A stretch of DNA of 64,000 nt from DATIYF01 sp035517775. GTDB lineage: Bacteria > Acidobacteriota > Terriglobia > Terriglobales > Acidobacteriaceae. Location: the NCBI GenBank assembly GCA_035517775.1, contig DATIYF010000026.1, forward strand, positions 1 through 64,000, read 5' to 3'. Below the pieces are notes generated by a model, which made no database searches, was not told the origin of the DNA, and saw only the letters and a list, made by a program, of their open reading frames with translations. Positions 42,128 through 51,486 of this stretch are shown in pieces. Numbering within the stretch: the first letter of the stretch is position 1; each line of letters starts with the position of its first letter. Position numbers and translations under genes: made by a program.

Positions 42128-43432
42128 ATGCCATCTGACAGAGCCAAATCGCTACTGATTAAAGGCGGGCGGGTCATCGATCCCGCTTCTCGGATTGATG
42201 CGCCCATGGACCTGCTGCTGCGCGACGGGCGGGTGGCGGAGATTGCGCCGCCGGGCAAACTCCGCGGCGGCGGCGATGAAAAGCTGGATGCGCGCGGCCT
42301 GATCGTCGCCCCCGGGTTCATTGATATCCACGTTCACCTGCGCGAGCCGGGCCAGAGTTACAAGGAAAGCATTGCGAGCGGCACGGCTGCGGCCGCCGCC
42401 GGCGGGTTCACCTCCGTGTGCTGCATGCCCAATACGCAGCCGGTGGTGGATTCACCGGAGTGGCTGGCGTGGCTGCAGCATCCTGAGCGGGGCGCGGTAG
42501 TGAATGTTTTTCCCATCGGGGCCGCCACCAAGGCCAGCAAAGGCGCCGCGCTCACCGATTTCCGCGCCCTGCAGCGGGCCGGCGCGGTCGGGGTTACCGA
42601 CGATGGCAAGCCCATCCTTCCCGATGATGTGATGCGCGAGGCGCTGCGTTTAGGCGCGGAGCTGAACCTGCCGGTGATTCAGCATGCCGAAGATACGCGC
42701 AAGACCGAGAGCTGCTCCATGAACGAAAGCCCGGCCTCATTCCGTCTCGGCCTGCGTGGCATGAAGGCGGCGGCTGAGGCTTCTATCGTGGAGCGCGATG
42801 TGCTGCTGGCGCAGCAGTTCACCGGGGCGCGGCTGCATGTGGCGCATCTTTCGACCGCCGACGCGCTCAAACCGGTGCGGCGCGGCAAGCGCAGCCGCCT
42901 GCACGTGACCTGCGAGGTCACGCCTCACCATTTCACCCTGACCGATGCCGATGTGGGCGATTACGACGCCAATTTCAAGATGAACCCGCCGCTGCGCTCG
43001 CCGGCCGACCGCGAGGCGCTGCTGGTGGCGCTGGGGGATGGCACGGTGGATGCGATCGCCACCGACCACGCGCCACATGCGCCCCAGGAAAAGATCATCG
43101 AGTTCGAGCGCGCGGCCTTCGGCATCACCGGCCTGGAGACCGCTTTGGGGCTGGCGATTACCCGGCTGCATCGCGGGGCTAAGATTCCGCTGGCGCGCAT
43201 CGTCGAACTGTTCACGGCTGGGCCGGCGCGCGTGCTGGATTTGCGCGGGCGGGGCACGCTGGCCCGTGGAGCTTACGCCGACGTTACGGTCTTCGATCCG
43301 CAGAAGCGGTGGACTTTCGACGCCGCCAAATCACACTCCAGGTCGCGCAACACGCCCTTCGACGGCTGGCAGCTTACCGGCAAGGCGGTGGCGACGATTG
43401 TCGGCGGGCGGATCGTGTATCGGGGAAACTAG
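42128..43432 (+). CDS. pyrC: Dihydroorotase (class I, PyrC)
   Basis: Catalyses reversible cyclisation of carbamoyl aspartate to dihydroorotate. The 434-residue amidohydrolase has the metal site FIDIHVHLREPGQSYKE (about residues 60-76), HAEDT and LHVAHLSTADAL with the other histidines, and the catalytic Asp in ATDHAPH. ATG 42128 is chosen; GTG 42101 is an alternative without better support. It completes a pyrR-pyrB-pyrC set. Confidence 0.95.
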   Translation: MPSDRAKSLLIKGGRVIDPASRIDAPMDLLLRDGRVAEIAPPGKLRGGGDEKLDARGLIVAPGFIDIHVHLREPGQSYKESIASGTAAAAAGGFTSVCCMPNTQPVVDSPEWLAWLQHPERGAVVNVFPIGAATKASKGAALTDFRALQRAGAVGVTDDGKPILPDDVMREALRLGAELNLPVIQHAEDTRKTESCSMNESPASFRLGLRGMKAAAEASIVERDVLLAQQFTGARLHVAHLSTADALKPVRRGKRSRLHVTCEVTPHHFTLTDADVGDYDANFKMNPPLRSPADREALLVALGDGTVDAIATDHAPHAPQEKIIEFERAAFGITGLETALGLAITRLHRGAKIPLARIVELFTAGPARVLDLRGRGTLARGAYADVTVFDPQKRWTFDAAKSHSRSRNTPFDGWQLTGKAVATIVGGRIVYRGN

Positions 43433-43682
43433 GACCGGGATTCCCATTTTGGGAAGCTCTCCGCCCAGCCCTCCCAGGCCATGGCTGGGTCCGCCATCCG
43501 GGTCCATCTTTTAATCCCGTTGTGCGACTTTCGCACAGCCCCTAGTTTCCAATCTCTCGCCCGGGAGGTAGCCCGGAGGCAGGCAAGCGGAATTCCGTTG
43601 TGCGACTTTCGCACAGCCCCTGGTTTCGATTTTCCCAATTTGGGACGGAATCGCCCTTCGCGGAACGCCGGTTCCCCCGGCG
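43433..43682. repeat. Array of four palindromes with a 33-base direct repeat
   Basis: Between pyrC and the CDGSH gene lie, in order, TTCCCATTTTGGGAA (43441-43455), two nearly identical 33-base units at 43517-43549 and 43595-43627 (one mismatch, 78 bases apart) each containing the perfect hairpin TGTGCGACTTTCGCACA, and TCCCAATTTGGGA (43633-43645). No coding frame is supported. The symmetrical arrangement suggests a composite mobile-repeat (REP/BIME-like) element. Confidence 0.75.
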
Positions 43683-43982
43683 TTAGTTCCCGCCTTTGGC
43701 CGGACTCTCAGGCGCGGGCGCGCTTTGCAGGGGCTGAGTTGCGGTTTCGGCCTGCACCGCGGCTTCGGCGGCCTGGAAGCCGATGCGGCTGTGGGTGCCA
43801 TCGCAGAAAGGCTTGGTGACCGAGCCCCCGCAGCGGCACAGAGAGAATGCCTGCTTGCCGTCTTTCACCTTGGCGGTAAGGTCGTAGGGATTTCCGTCGG
43901 CGTCCACCATTTCGATCGAGCCAATCGGCGCCTCTACCCGCAAGGGGCCGTTCTTACGCAGCGTAATTTTCACATCAGGCAT
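43683..43982 (-). CDS. CDGSH iron-sulfur domain protein
   Basis: A 99-residue protein with a [2Fe-2S] cluster-binding CDGSH motif: CRCGG...FCDGTH, giving ligands C49, C51, C60 and H64. The N-terminal half resembles a MitoNEET-like beta part (ITLRKNGPLRVEAPIGS), and the C-terminal 30 residues are Ala/Pro/Gln-rich and probably disordered. It likely handles electrons or Fe-S clusters in the cytosol. It follows purF on the same strand at a distance of about 135 bases. Confidence 0.9.
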   Translation of the reverse strand: MPDVKITLRKNGPLRVEAPIGSIEMVDADGNPYDLTAKVKDGKQAFSLCRCGGSVTKPFCDGTHSRIGFQAAEAAVQAETATQPLQSAPAPESPAKGGN

Positions 43983-44116
43983 TTAGCCCTCCAGAGAAAT
44001 CACGAGTTCGCACCAAGGGGGCGAAGGGAATCGGTTCAGATCCAAGGCTTCGACGAATCCTAATTCCGCAGGGACCCGATTCACCGGTCCTCAGTTTTCA
44101 GTTCACACTTCTCAGA

Positions 44117-45565
44117 TTAACGCCGGACAACCGCGGGCTGAATTTCCTCGACGTCCACCCAGTTCGTGGGGTACTTGCCGGTATAACAAGCGGTGCAGTA
44201 AGTGGTCTTCTCGCCATCGGCGCAGGCTTTTTTCAGGCCTTCGAGCGAAAGATAGGCCAGCGAGTCGGCGCCGATATATTCGCGAATCTCTTCGATCGAG
44301 TTATTGGCGGCGATGAGCTCTTTTTTTGAAGGCGTATCCACGCCATAGAAACAGGGCGAAATGGTGGGCGGGCAGGAGATGCGCATATGCACCTCGCGCG
44401 CGCCCGCATTGCGAATCATGCGCACAATCTTGCGGCTGGTGGTGCCGCGCACGATAGAGTCATCAATCAGCACCACGCGCTTGCCTTCGAGCAAGGAGCG
44501 CACCGGGTTGAGCTTCAGCTTGACGCCGAAATCGCGCACGGTTTGCCGGGGCTCGATGAAGGTGCGGCCGATGTAGTGGTTGCGAATCAGGCCAAAGCGG
44601 AGCGGGAGGCCGCTTTCGGCGGCGTAGCCAATGGCGGCGGTCACGCCGGAATCGGGCACGGGCACGACCAGATCGGCCTCGGCGGGAGCTTCCCGGGCGA
44701 GTTGGCGGCCCAGCTCCTCGCGGCTCTCTTGCACGGAGCGGCCGAAGACGGTGCTATCGGGGCGGGAAAAATACACGTGCTCGAAGATGCAGCTCGACTG
44801 CTCGGCCGCCGGCGAATAGAAGCGGGAAGAAATGCCCTCCGGGCTTACGATCACCAGTTCGCCGGGCTTCACGTCGCGCTCGAAGGTGGCGCCGATGAGA
44901 TCGAAGGCGCAGGTTTCAGAGGCGAAGACAATGGCATCATGCTTTTCGCCGTGAGCCGCGGGAATGCGGCCCATGGCCAGGGGGCGAAAGCCGCGCGGAT
45001 CGCGGGCGGCAAAGACGCGGTCGGCACTCATCATCACCAGTGAAAATGCGCCTTCCACGCGGCGCAGGGCGTCGGCGATAGCTTCCGGCAGGGTCTGCTC
45101 TTTGGAGAGCGCGATGAGGTGAACGATGACTTCGGTATCGCTGTTGGTCTGGAAGATCGAGCCCTGTTTTTCCAGGCGGCTGCGAATCTCGGTGGCATTG
45201 ACCAGATTACCGTTGTGGGCCAGCGCGGTCGCGCCCTTGTTCGATTGCACCATGATGGGCTGGGCGTTGAGCAGAGAAGAATCGCCGGCGGTGGAATAGC
45301 GGGTGTGGCCGATGGCCAGCGTGCCGTGCAATTTGGAAAGGACATCTTCGGTAAAGATATCGGCGACCAGGCCCATGGCACGGTGGGCGTTGAGGGTGAG
45401 GCCGTTGGAGCTGACGATGCCGGCGGATTCCTGGCCGCGATGCTGCAAGGCGTGCAGGCCCAGGTAGGCGAGCTTCTCCGCTTCGGGGTGGTTATGAATG
45501 GCGACCACGCCGCACTCATCGTGGAATTCATCTGAACGCTGCACCTGGCAATCAGCCTTCAGCAT
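44117..45565 (-). CDS. purF: Amidophosphoribosyltransferase
   Basis: PurF makes phosphoribosylamine from PRPP and glutamine, the first step of purine synthesis. The 482-residue protein belongs to the B. subtilis-type branch: a propeptide of 17 residues ends before the catalytic C18 (DECGVVAIHNHPEAEK), a glutaminase domain with HRGQESAG and GHTRYST, and a PRTase domain with VVLIDDSIVRGTTSRK. Cysteines expected to hold a [4Fe-4S] cluster are seen (ISCPPTISPC, YCTACYTG). ATG 45565 follows GGAGGG by 7 bases. It begins 15 bases after the purL stop. Confidence 0.95.
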   Translation of the reverse strand: MLKADCQVQRSDEFHDECGVVAIHNHPEAEKLAYLGLHALQHRGQESAGIVSSNGLTLNAHRAMGLVADIFTEDVLSKLHGTLAIGHTRYSTAGDSSLLNAQPIMVQSNKGATALAHNGNLVNATEIRSRLEKQGSIFQTNSDTEVIVHLIALSKEQTLPEAIADALRRVEGAFSLVMMSADRVFAARDPRGFRPLAMGRIPAAHGEKHDAIVFASETCAFDLIGATFERDVKPGELVIVSPEGISSRFYSPAAEQSSCIFEHVYFSRPDSTVFGRSVQESREELGRQLAREAPAEADLVVPVPDSGVTAAIGYAAESGLPLRFGLIRNHYIGRTFIEPRQTVRDFGVKLKLNPVRSLLEGKRVVLIDDSIVRGTTSRKIVRMIRNAGAREVHMRISCPPTISPCFYGVDTPSKKELIAANNSIEEIREYIGADSLAYLSLEGLKKACADGEKTTYCTACYTGKYPTNWVDVEEIQPAVVRR

Positions 45566-45580
45566 CTGGCCCCTCCGCAA

Positions 45581-47944
45581 TCAGTCTGCCGCAACCGGCG
45601 CGGGCTCGGCGCGCAAAGCTTTTTCCAGAGCGCCTTCGTAAGCTTCGCGAAGGCCGGCAATGTCTGCCGACACCACCCGCCTGCCATCCAATGCAATTTC
45701 CATGCTTCCGGAAGTGGTCTCGCCCAGCACTTCTGCCGTTAAGGCATATTTTACTGCTACTTGTTGGATTCGGCTGAGATTACCCGGGTCGCAGGAAGTG
45801 ACCACCCGGCCGGCATCTTCGCCGAAGAGAACGAACTCGGCGGGCAGGCCGTTGGAGCTGAGTTTGATGTTGAATCCAATGGCGTTAGCGAAGCCCGATT
45901 CGGCCAGGGCGACGGCCACGCCGCCCTCGGAGCAGTCATGGGCGGAATCAAGCAGGCCGGCCTGCGCCAGCTCGACCAGCGCCTTTTGCAGCGCGGCTTC
46001 CCTGGCCAAATCCAACTCCGGAGGGTAGCCCCAGAGAGCGCCCAGGATTTCCTTGGCGTACTCGGAAGAACCGAATTCAGATTCGGCGTCGGTCGCGTCA
46101 CCCGGCTCGGAAGCGCGCAGCAGAACGATGGTGCGCCCCGGCTCGCGGAAATCGGGGCGCAGGATTTTGTGCACATCCTCGAGAATGCCAACCACACCCA
46201 GCACCGGCGTTGGGTAAATGCCTTCGCCCAAAGTTTCGTTGTAGAAGCTGACGTTGCCGCCGGTGATGGGGACTTCGAGCTCTTCGCAGGCTTTGGTCAT
46301 GCCGTCAATCACCTGCGAAAACTGCCACATGATGTGCGGCTTTTCGGGATTGCCGAAGTTCAGACAATTGGTTGCGCCGGCCGGAACCGCGCCGGCGCAG
46401 GCCACGTTGCGGGCAGCTTCGGCCACGGCGTGCATCGCGCCCAGGCGTGGGTCGAGATAGCACCAGCGGCCGTTGCCGTCGAGCGCCATGGCCAGGCCGC
46501 GCTGCGAGCCCTTGATGCGAATGACGCCGGCATCGCCCGCGCCCGGGCCTTCGACGGTATTGGTCTGGACCATAGAGTCGTATTGCTGCCAGATCCAGCG
46601 CTTGCCGCAGATGTTCGGGCTGGAGAGCAGGCGGCGCAGACTCTCCGTAAGGTCAGCGGCTTCGCCCAGCTTGATGTGTTCGGGCATTTCGCGCGGAACC
46701 GGCGGCTCCCAGCGTTCGAGCGGGCGCTTATACAGGGGGGCATCGTCGGTGAGGGCTTCGTTGGGAATTTCGGCGACCACCTCACCGTGCTCGCGGACGC
46801 GCATTTTGCCGTCGCTGGTGACGCGGCCCACTTCCACGGCGTCGAGCCCCCACTTTTCGAAAACGCGGAAGACTTCCTGCTCGCGGCCCTTCTGCGCCAC
46901 CAGCAGCATGCGCTCCTGGGATTCGCTGAGCATGATTTCGTACGCCGACATGCCGGTTTCGCGCTGCGGGACCTTGTCCATCTCAATCTCGATGCCCACG
47001 TGGCCGCGCCCGCCCATCTCGCAAGTGGAGCAAGTCAGGCCGGCGGCGCCCATATCCTGAATGCCGATGACCGCGCCGGTCTGCATGGCTTCCAGGCAGG
47101 CTTCGAGCAGCAGCTTCTCGAGGAACGGATCGCCGACCTGAACATTTGGCCGCTTCGCTTCGGAGCCCTCGCTGAATTCCTCGCTGGCCATCGTGGCGCC
47201 GTGAATGCCGTCGCGGCCGGTCTTGGAGCCGACATAAATGACCGGATTGCCCTCGCCGCTGGCCTTGGCATAGAAAATCTGGTCTTTGCGCACCAGGCCG
47301 AGCGCGAAGGCGTTGACCAGCGGATTACCGGAGTAGCAGGGCTCGAACTTGGTTTCGCCGCCGAGGTTGGGGACGCCAAAGCAGTTGCCATAGGAGGCGA
47401 TGCCGCTGACCACCCCTTCCAGGACAGAGTGGTTCCTGGTGATTTCGGCCTGGGTCGGCAGTGCCTGTGTGGCGCCGGGGCTTTGCCCCGGCCGCGCGGG
47501 GCGAAGCCCCGCACCCACACGATCCACGATGGGGCCGAAGCGGAGAGAATCCATGACCGCGACGGGGCGCGCGCCCATGGTGAAGATATCGCGCAAGATG
47601 CCGCCGACACCGGTGGCCGCACCCTGAAATGGCTCGATGAAGGAGGGATGGTTGTGCGACTCAATCTTGAAGGCGCAGGCCCAGCCTTCGCCGATGTCAA
47701 TGATGCCGGCATTTTCCCCCGGACCTTGTACCACACGCCGGCTGCGGGTAGGCAGGCGCTTCAAGTGCACCCGCGAAGATTTGTAGGAGCAGTGCTCGCT
47801 CCACATCACGCTGAAGATGCCGAGCTCGGTGAGCGTGGGCTCGCGGCCGCCGAGCAGCCGCCTGACTTTTTCGTATTCTTCGGGCGTAAGGCCGTGTTCC
47901 CGGATCAACTGCGGGGTAATAGCAGGGCTGGGAGCAGTGGTCAT
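45581..47944 (-). CDS. purL: Phosphoribosylformylglycinamidine synthase II, with repeat-derived insertion
   Basis: PurL makes FGAM from FGAR and ammonia/ATP, with PurQ and PurS. The 787-residue protein is the small (PurL-II) form, with SEHCSYKSSRVHLKRLP, ESHNHPSFIEPFQGAATGVGG (quoted in part) and DMGAAGLTCSTCEMGGRG. Odd: after VMDSLRFGPI there is an insertion of about 20-25 residues (residues about 142-160, GLRPARPGQSPGATQAL) before NHSVLEGVVSGIASYGN, where relatives have only a few residues. It is encoded by the palindromic repeat at 47466-47520. The frame is intact. ATG 47944 is used. purF follows. Confidence 0.93.
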   Translation of the reverse strand: MTTAPSPAITPQLIREHGLTPEEYEKVRRLLGGREPTLTELGIFSVMWSEHCSYKSSRVHLKRLPTRSRRVVQGPGENAGIIDIGEGWACAFKIESHNHPSFIEPFQGAATGVGGILRDIFTMGARPVAVMDSLRFGPIVDRVGAGLRPARPGQSPGATQALPTQAEITRNHSVLEGVVSGIASYGNCFGVPNLGGETKFEPCYSGNPLVNAFALGLVRKDQIFYAKASGEGNPVIYVGSKTGRDGIHGATMASEEFSEGSEAKRPNVQVGDPFLEKLLLEACLEAMQTGAVIGIQDMGAAGLTCSTCEMGGRGHVGIEIEMDKVPQRETGMSAYEIMLSESQERMLLVAQKGREQEVFRVFEKWGLDAVEVGRVTSDGKMRVREHGEVVAEIPNEALTDDAPLYKRPLERWEPPVPREMPEHIKLGEAADLTESLRRLLSSPNICGKRWIWQQYDSMVQTNTVEGPGAGDAGVIRIKGSQRGLAMALDGNGRWCYLDPRLGAMHAVAEAARNVACAGAVPAGATNCLNFGNPEKPHIMWQFSQVIDGMTKACEELEVPITGGNVSFYNETLGEGIYPTPVLGVVGILEDVHKILRPDFREPGRTIVLLRASEPGDATDAESEFGSSEYAKEILGALWGYPPELDLAREAALQKALVELAQAGLLDSAHDCSEGGVAVALAESGFANAIGFNIKLSSNGLPAEFVLFGEDAGRVVTSCDPGNLSRIQQVAVKYALTAEVLGETTSGSMEIALDGRRVVSADIAGLREAYEGALEKALRAEPAPVAAD
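47466..47520. repeat. Palindromic repeat inserted in frame inside purL
   Basis: Two 17-base palindromes lie side by side, CCGGGGCTTTGCCCCGG (47475-47491) and GCGGGGCGAAGCCCCGC (47496-47512). The outer ends GTGTGG / CCACAC are also inverted. This is the architecture of intergenic repeats in this genome (for example the GAA-loop hairpin at 38568-38584), yet it lies inside an essential gene. Confidence 0.85.
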
Positions 47945-48018
47945 GGGGGCCTGAGCCAGTCCATTGTCGCATGATGCGGCGGAGGAAGGTAGATGTGGAA
48001 AAAGTGCCGGTTTGCAGC

Positions 48019-48083
48019 TTAACCACGGAGGACACGGAGGAAGACACTGCATTTACCACGAGGGGCACGAAAACACGTAAAGG
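48019..48083. repeat. ACCACGGAGGACACGGAGG-type intergenic repeat
   Basis: TTAACCACGGAGGACACGG followed by ACCACGAGGGGCACGAAAAC and CGTAAAGG. One member of a repeat family with a roughly 9-base internal period that recurs between genes in the window (32408, 42048, 51551, 51632). Confidence 0.65.
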
Positions 48084-48099
48084 AAGACTTACCAGACTG

Positions 48100-50703
48100 T
48101 CAGGGGGCGAGCCAGTCCACCGAGTACACATCCTGAGTTCCGGTGTCGCGAAGCAGCAGAGGAGAATCGTCGGGCGCAAGAGCGAGCGCGCCGCCGTAAC
48201 GGCCTACGGCAACGAAATTATTGAGACTCACGACCTGCTCGGATTGGTGGTCGCTGACTCGAATTTTGAGGACCGAACCGCCACCACGGGAATCGAGCAC
48301 ATACACAAACTCGCCGCCGTGGGACCAGTTCAGCCAACTGAAAGAGCCGCTGGCGAGATCAGTCCAGCGGCGGGTCTGGAAGTCGAAGAGCAGGATGCGC
48401 CTTGAGTCCGCAGAGAAGGCGGCAATGTAGCGGCCGTTGGGCGACCAGCGCGGCGAGTACAGGCCCTGCGAGCCGGGGAGCTCAGAGAGCTGATGGCTGG
48501 CGAGATCAAGGATGCGAATGGTGGAAGCGGGGTTATTCGATTCGCCGGCAAAGACGATGCTGCTGCCATCGGGAGACCAGTTGGGGTCGAGCTGCTGGTG
48601 AGGGTCGTCAGGCAGCAGGAGTTCCGGGTTCCCGCCCTTGGCCGAGACCTCATACATGCGGGCGGGCTTGTCGGCGCTGGCTCCAAACTGGAAGAAGATG
48701 ATCTGCTTGCCGTCGGGGGACCAGCGAGGCAGCACGGCGTACATGGGCGAATAGGTAAGCTGCTGGCGATCACTGCCATTGAGTCTGCTGCGCCACAGGG
48801 TGCCTTCACGATAGGAGACATAGGCCGCCCACTGGCCGTCTTTCGCGAAATCCACATATTCCGCGGAGACGCCGCCGAGAAACGGATCGAATTCGCGGGA
48901 CCTGGAGTCGTAGCGCATGAGCTGGCCGCGATAAGTCTGCCCGATGAAGAAGAGCTTTTTTCCATCTCTACTGGGAAGGGGCGAAGATAAAGACATGGGG
49001 CTGGTGATAAGAGGGATGGGTTTGACGGCGGGACGCAGGAACGTGGCTTTTTGTGGAAGGGCCCAGATCTGGCCTTGAGATTGAAAGACGAAGTAGCGGC
49101 CGTCGGGGGTCCACTTGCCGCAGCACTCGTCGGGCGGATTGTGCCAGCCGGCGAGCAGGCGATGCAAGCCGTTGCCATCGGCGGAAACCTGCCAGGCAAG
49201 CTGCTGGCCGAGAGTGCCGGCAGTATCGGAGCTGTCAAAGCGCAGGGTGCTGGCGTCAGGCGACCAGGCGACATTCTTGATATCGCCCTGCACCGAGGCC
49301 AGCTTGCGGGCGCCGGCGCCATCGGCGGCGACGAGAAACAGATCGCCGAGGTTGGTGTAGGCGATGCTCGAGGCATCGGGCGAGAAGGCGGCGGTCTCGG
49401 CAACAATATCGCCGACACGGCGGGGCGAATTGCCCAGGATGCTCAGGCTCCAGAGCGGGCCGCGAGGCGGGGCGCCTTGGCCATCCACCACCAGGACTTC
49501 AGAGCCATCGGGGGATAAGGCGAGCGGAACCATATCTGCGGAGGGAAGAATGGACAAGCTTTGCGGCTCGCCGCCGCCGACCGCCATTTCGGCCAGGGTA
49601 CGAGCAGAAAAGCTGGCGGAACTGCCTGTGCCCAGTCCGAGATAGAGACGCGCGCCATCGGTGCCAAGCAAAGATTTAGGCTGACCATCGTGGGTGAGCT
49701 GGAGGTAGTTGGCGACTTTAGGGATGGGTGGCGGGCGCAGCCAGAAGTAAGCCAGCGCGGCAAGCAGAAGCAAAGCTGCCATAGCGGCCGGCGGCAACCA
49801 GGTGCGGGAGCGGCGGGGCAGCTTTGGGATGATGACCTGGGCGGAACTGGAAGAGGCATCGGCCGGCTCGGCCAGAGCCTCCAGCGCGAAAGCCAGGTCG
49901 GAGGCGGAATGGAAGCGCTGGCCGGGAGCTTTCTCCAGGCAGCGCCGCACCACACGCTCCAGCGCCACCGGGGTTTCGGGTGTAAGTTGCGAAATAGGCG
50001 GCGGCTCTTCGTTGAGGATGGCGCTAATGGTATCTGCCGAAGTTGGCCGCTCGAAGGTTTGCCTGCCCACGACCATTTCGCACAGAATGGCGCCGAGGGC
50101 AAAGATGTCAGAGCGCTGATCAATGCGCATGCCGCGCACCTGCTCGGGCGCCATGTAGCCGACGGTCCCCATGACTGTGCCGGGGATGGTGATGGTGGGG
50201 GCCTGGTTGACGAGATCGGCGTGGGGCGTGGGTTTGGCCAGGCCGAAATCGAGAATCTTGACCCGGCCCTGATTGGTCACGAACAGATTGTCGGGCTTCA
50301 GGTCGCGGTGAACGATGCCCTTATCGTGGGCCGCGGCCAGACCGTGGGCAATCTGCACTCCATAGTTGATGGTTTCGCGCAGCGGCAAAGGCCCGCGGCG
50401 GAGAACTTCGGTGAGGGTGCGGCCTTCGAGCAGTTCCAGCACCAGGTAAGGCGAGCCGCCGTGAGTGCCCATCTGGTAGATGGAAAGAATATTGGGATGG
50501 TTGAGGGCGGCCACGACCTTGGCTTCCTGCTCGAAGCGCAGCAGGCGCTCCGGGTCGGCGGAGAGGGACTTGGGCAGGACTTTAATGGCGACGTCGCGGT
50601 TCAGGCGGGCATCGTGCGCCTGATACACTTCGCCCATACTGCCGGCTCCCAGCGGCGCGACTACTTCATACTCACCGATCCTGGTGCCTGGGCTGAGGGC
50701 CAT
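48100..50703 (-). CDS. Transmembrane Ser/Thr protein kinase with TolB-like propeller
   Basis: An 867-residue protein. Residues 10-275 are a complete Hanks-type kinase: GAGSMGEVY, ATP-binding K41 (VAIKVL), catalytic D134 (VHRDLKPDN), D152FG and YMAPEQVRG. A single membrane helix lies at about 303-322 (WLPPAAMAALLLLAALAYFW). The remaining 540 residues form a TolB/WD40-type propeller with repeats such as WSPDGKQIIFFQFG, NWSPDGSSIVFAGES and RWSPNGRYIAAFSAD. The propeller is probably periplasmic and senses an unknown ligand or binds cell-wall material. The target is unknown. Sits upstream of purL on the same strand. Confidence 0.93.
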   Translation of the reverse strand: MALSPGTRIGEYEVVAPLGAGSMGEVYQAHDARLNRDVAIKVLPKSLSADPERLLRFEQEAKVVAALNHPNILSIYQMGTHGGSPYLVLELLEGRTLTEVLRRGPLPLRETINYGVQIAHGLAAAHDKGIVHRDLKPDNLFVTNQGRVKILDFGLAKPTPHADLVNQAPTITIPGTVMGTVGYMAPEQVRGMRIDQRSDIFALGAILCEMVVGRQTFERPTSADTISAILNEEPPPISQLTPETPVALERVVRRCLEKAPGQRFHSASDLAFALEALAEPADASSSSAQVIIPKLPRRSRTWLPPAAMAALLLLAALAYFWLRPPPIPKVANYLQLTHDGQPKSLLGTDGARLYLGLGTGSSASFSARTLAEMAVGGGEPQSLSILPSADMVPLALSPDGSEVLVVDGQGAPPRGPLWSLSILGNSPRRVGDIVAETAAFSPDASSIAYTNLGDLFLVAADGAGARKLASVQGDIKNVAWSPDASTLRFDSSDTAGTLGQQLAWQVSADGNGLHRLLAGWHNPPDECCGKWTPDGRYFVFQSQGQIWALPQKATFLRPAVKPIPLITSPMSLSSPLPSRDGKKLFFIGQTYRGQLMRYDSRSREFDPFLGGVSAEYVDFAKDGQWAAYVSYREGTLWRSRLNGSDRQQLTYSPMYAVLPRWSPDGKQIIFFQFGASADKPARMYEVSAKGGNPELLLPDDPHQQLDPNWSPDGSSIVFAGESNNPASTIRILDLASHQLSELPGSQGLYSPRWSPNGRYIAAFSADSRRILLFDFQTRRWTDLASGSFSWLNWSHGGEFVYVLDSRGGGSVLKIRVSDHQSEQVVSLNNFVAVGRYGGALALAPDDSPLLLRDTGTQDVYSVDWLAP

Positions 50704-50838
50704 TCGTGCGCCATTATAGACGCCGGGAAAAATCCCGGAAGATTTGTCTGGAAGCGGGATGCAGCCGCCAGGTTGGCGGCACGACCGCGGGGCGCGGCTT
50801 CCCGATTCAGCACCTGGAAGCCGTCATTATTTATTGCG

Positions 50839-51486
50839 TCAATGATTTTTCTTGAAGAGGTGCTGTCGAACATCGGGCCAGAATTCCTGAAAAGCGTTGC
50901 TGCCCATCCTTCCCACGAAGCCGAGCAAAGTTCGTTCCACTGCATGCTGTGAATCCGCCTCGCTCGAAACCCGCCAGGTATTGGAGAGAAAATTGTTGCC
51001 CGCGGTGGCGATATAGCGGGCGTAAGCGGGGGAAAAATCTCCATCGGGGCGGCGGGCGGCGAAGGTCAGCTTGATGATATTTAGCACGCGATGGCCGAAA
51101 GGCGCGCCCTGGTCGCGAAAATAACGCGGGTCTTCGCCCCAGATGGCGCCGAGGCCGGCCTCCATGGCGTTGCCGGTGGAAACTCCAGTCAGGCGCATGC
51201 CGTAGCGCTTGCCAAAGCCTGCCCAGGTGCCGCGGTACTCCGGAGGGCTATCGGTCGCGGTGCCCAGGCCGGCGCTCAGCAGGCCGGCGGCCAGGCTTTG
51301 CGGGCCGATGGTGCTGCGGACGAACCAGTTCCAGCGCTGTTTGCCGGTGATCGGAGTGTATTGGGCTGCTTGCGCCGAGAGGTGGGGGCTCGGCGGGATT
51401 GCGGGATCGGAGGGAACTGCCTGCCCGAATGCGGAGGCGGCCGCCAGGATGGCAATCGCCGCGAGTTGGAGGCGAATTAAGCTCAT
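50839..51486 (-). CDS. Exported protein of unknown function
   Basis: A 215-residue protein with a signal peptide (MSLIRLQLAAIAILAAASAFGQ). The mature part contains RWNWFVRSTIGPQSLAAGLL, GFGKRYGMRLTG, WGEDPRYFRDQG and FSPAYARYIATAGNNFLSNTWR, rich in Trp/Tyr/Gly, with several short hydrophobic stretches that might be buried helices. I do not name a family. It lies upstream of the kinase gene on the same strand with a 135-base gap; co-expression is possible. Confidence 0.75.
   Translation of the reverse strand: MSLIRLQLAAIAILAAASAFGQAVPSDPAIPPSPHLSAQAAQYTPITGKQRWNWFVRSTIGPQSLAAGLLSAGLGTATDSPPEYRGTWAGFGKRYGMRLTGVSTGNAMEAGLGAIWGEDPRYFRDQGAPFGHRVLNIIKLTFAARRPDGDFSPAYARYIATAGNNFLSNTWRVSSEADSQHAVERTLLGFVGRMGSNAFQEFWPDVRQHLFKKNH

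Noticed and set aside
43517..43627. Possible CRISPR array
   Set aside because: Only two repeats, self-complementary, no further spacers and no cas genes.
47466..47520. Frameshift or pseudogene in purL
   Set aside because: The frame is uninterrupted and all PurL motifs on both sides are intact.
45761..47974. 737-residue plus-strand frame over purL
   Set aside because: Long only because of codon bias of the purL strand; no recognisable motifs.
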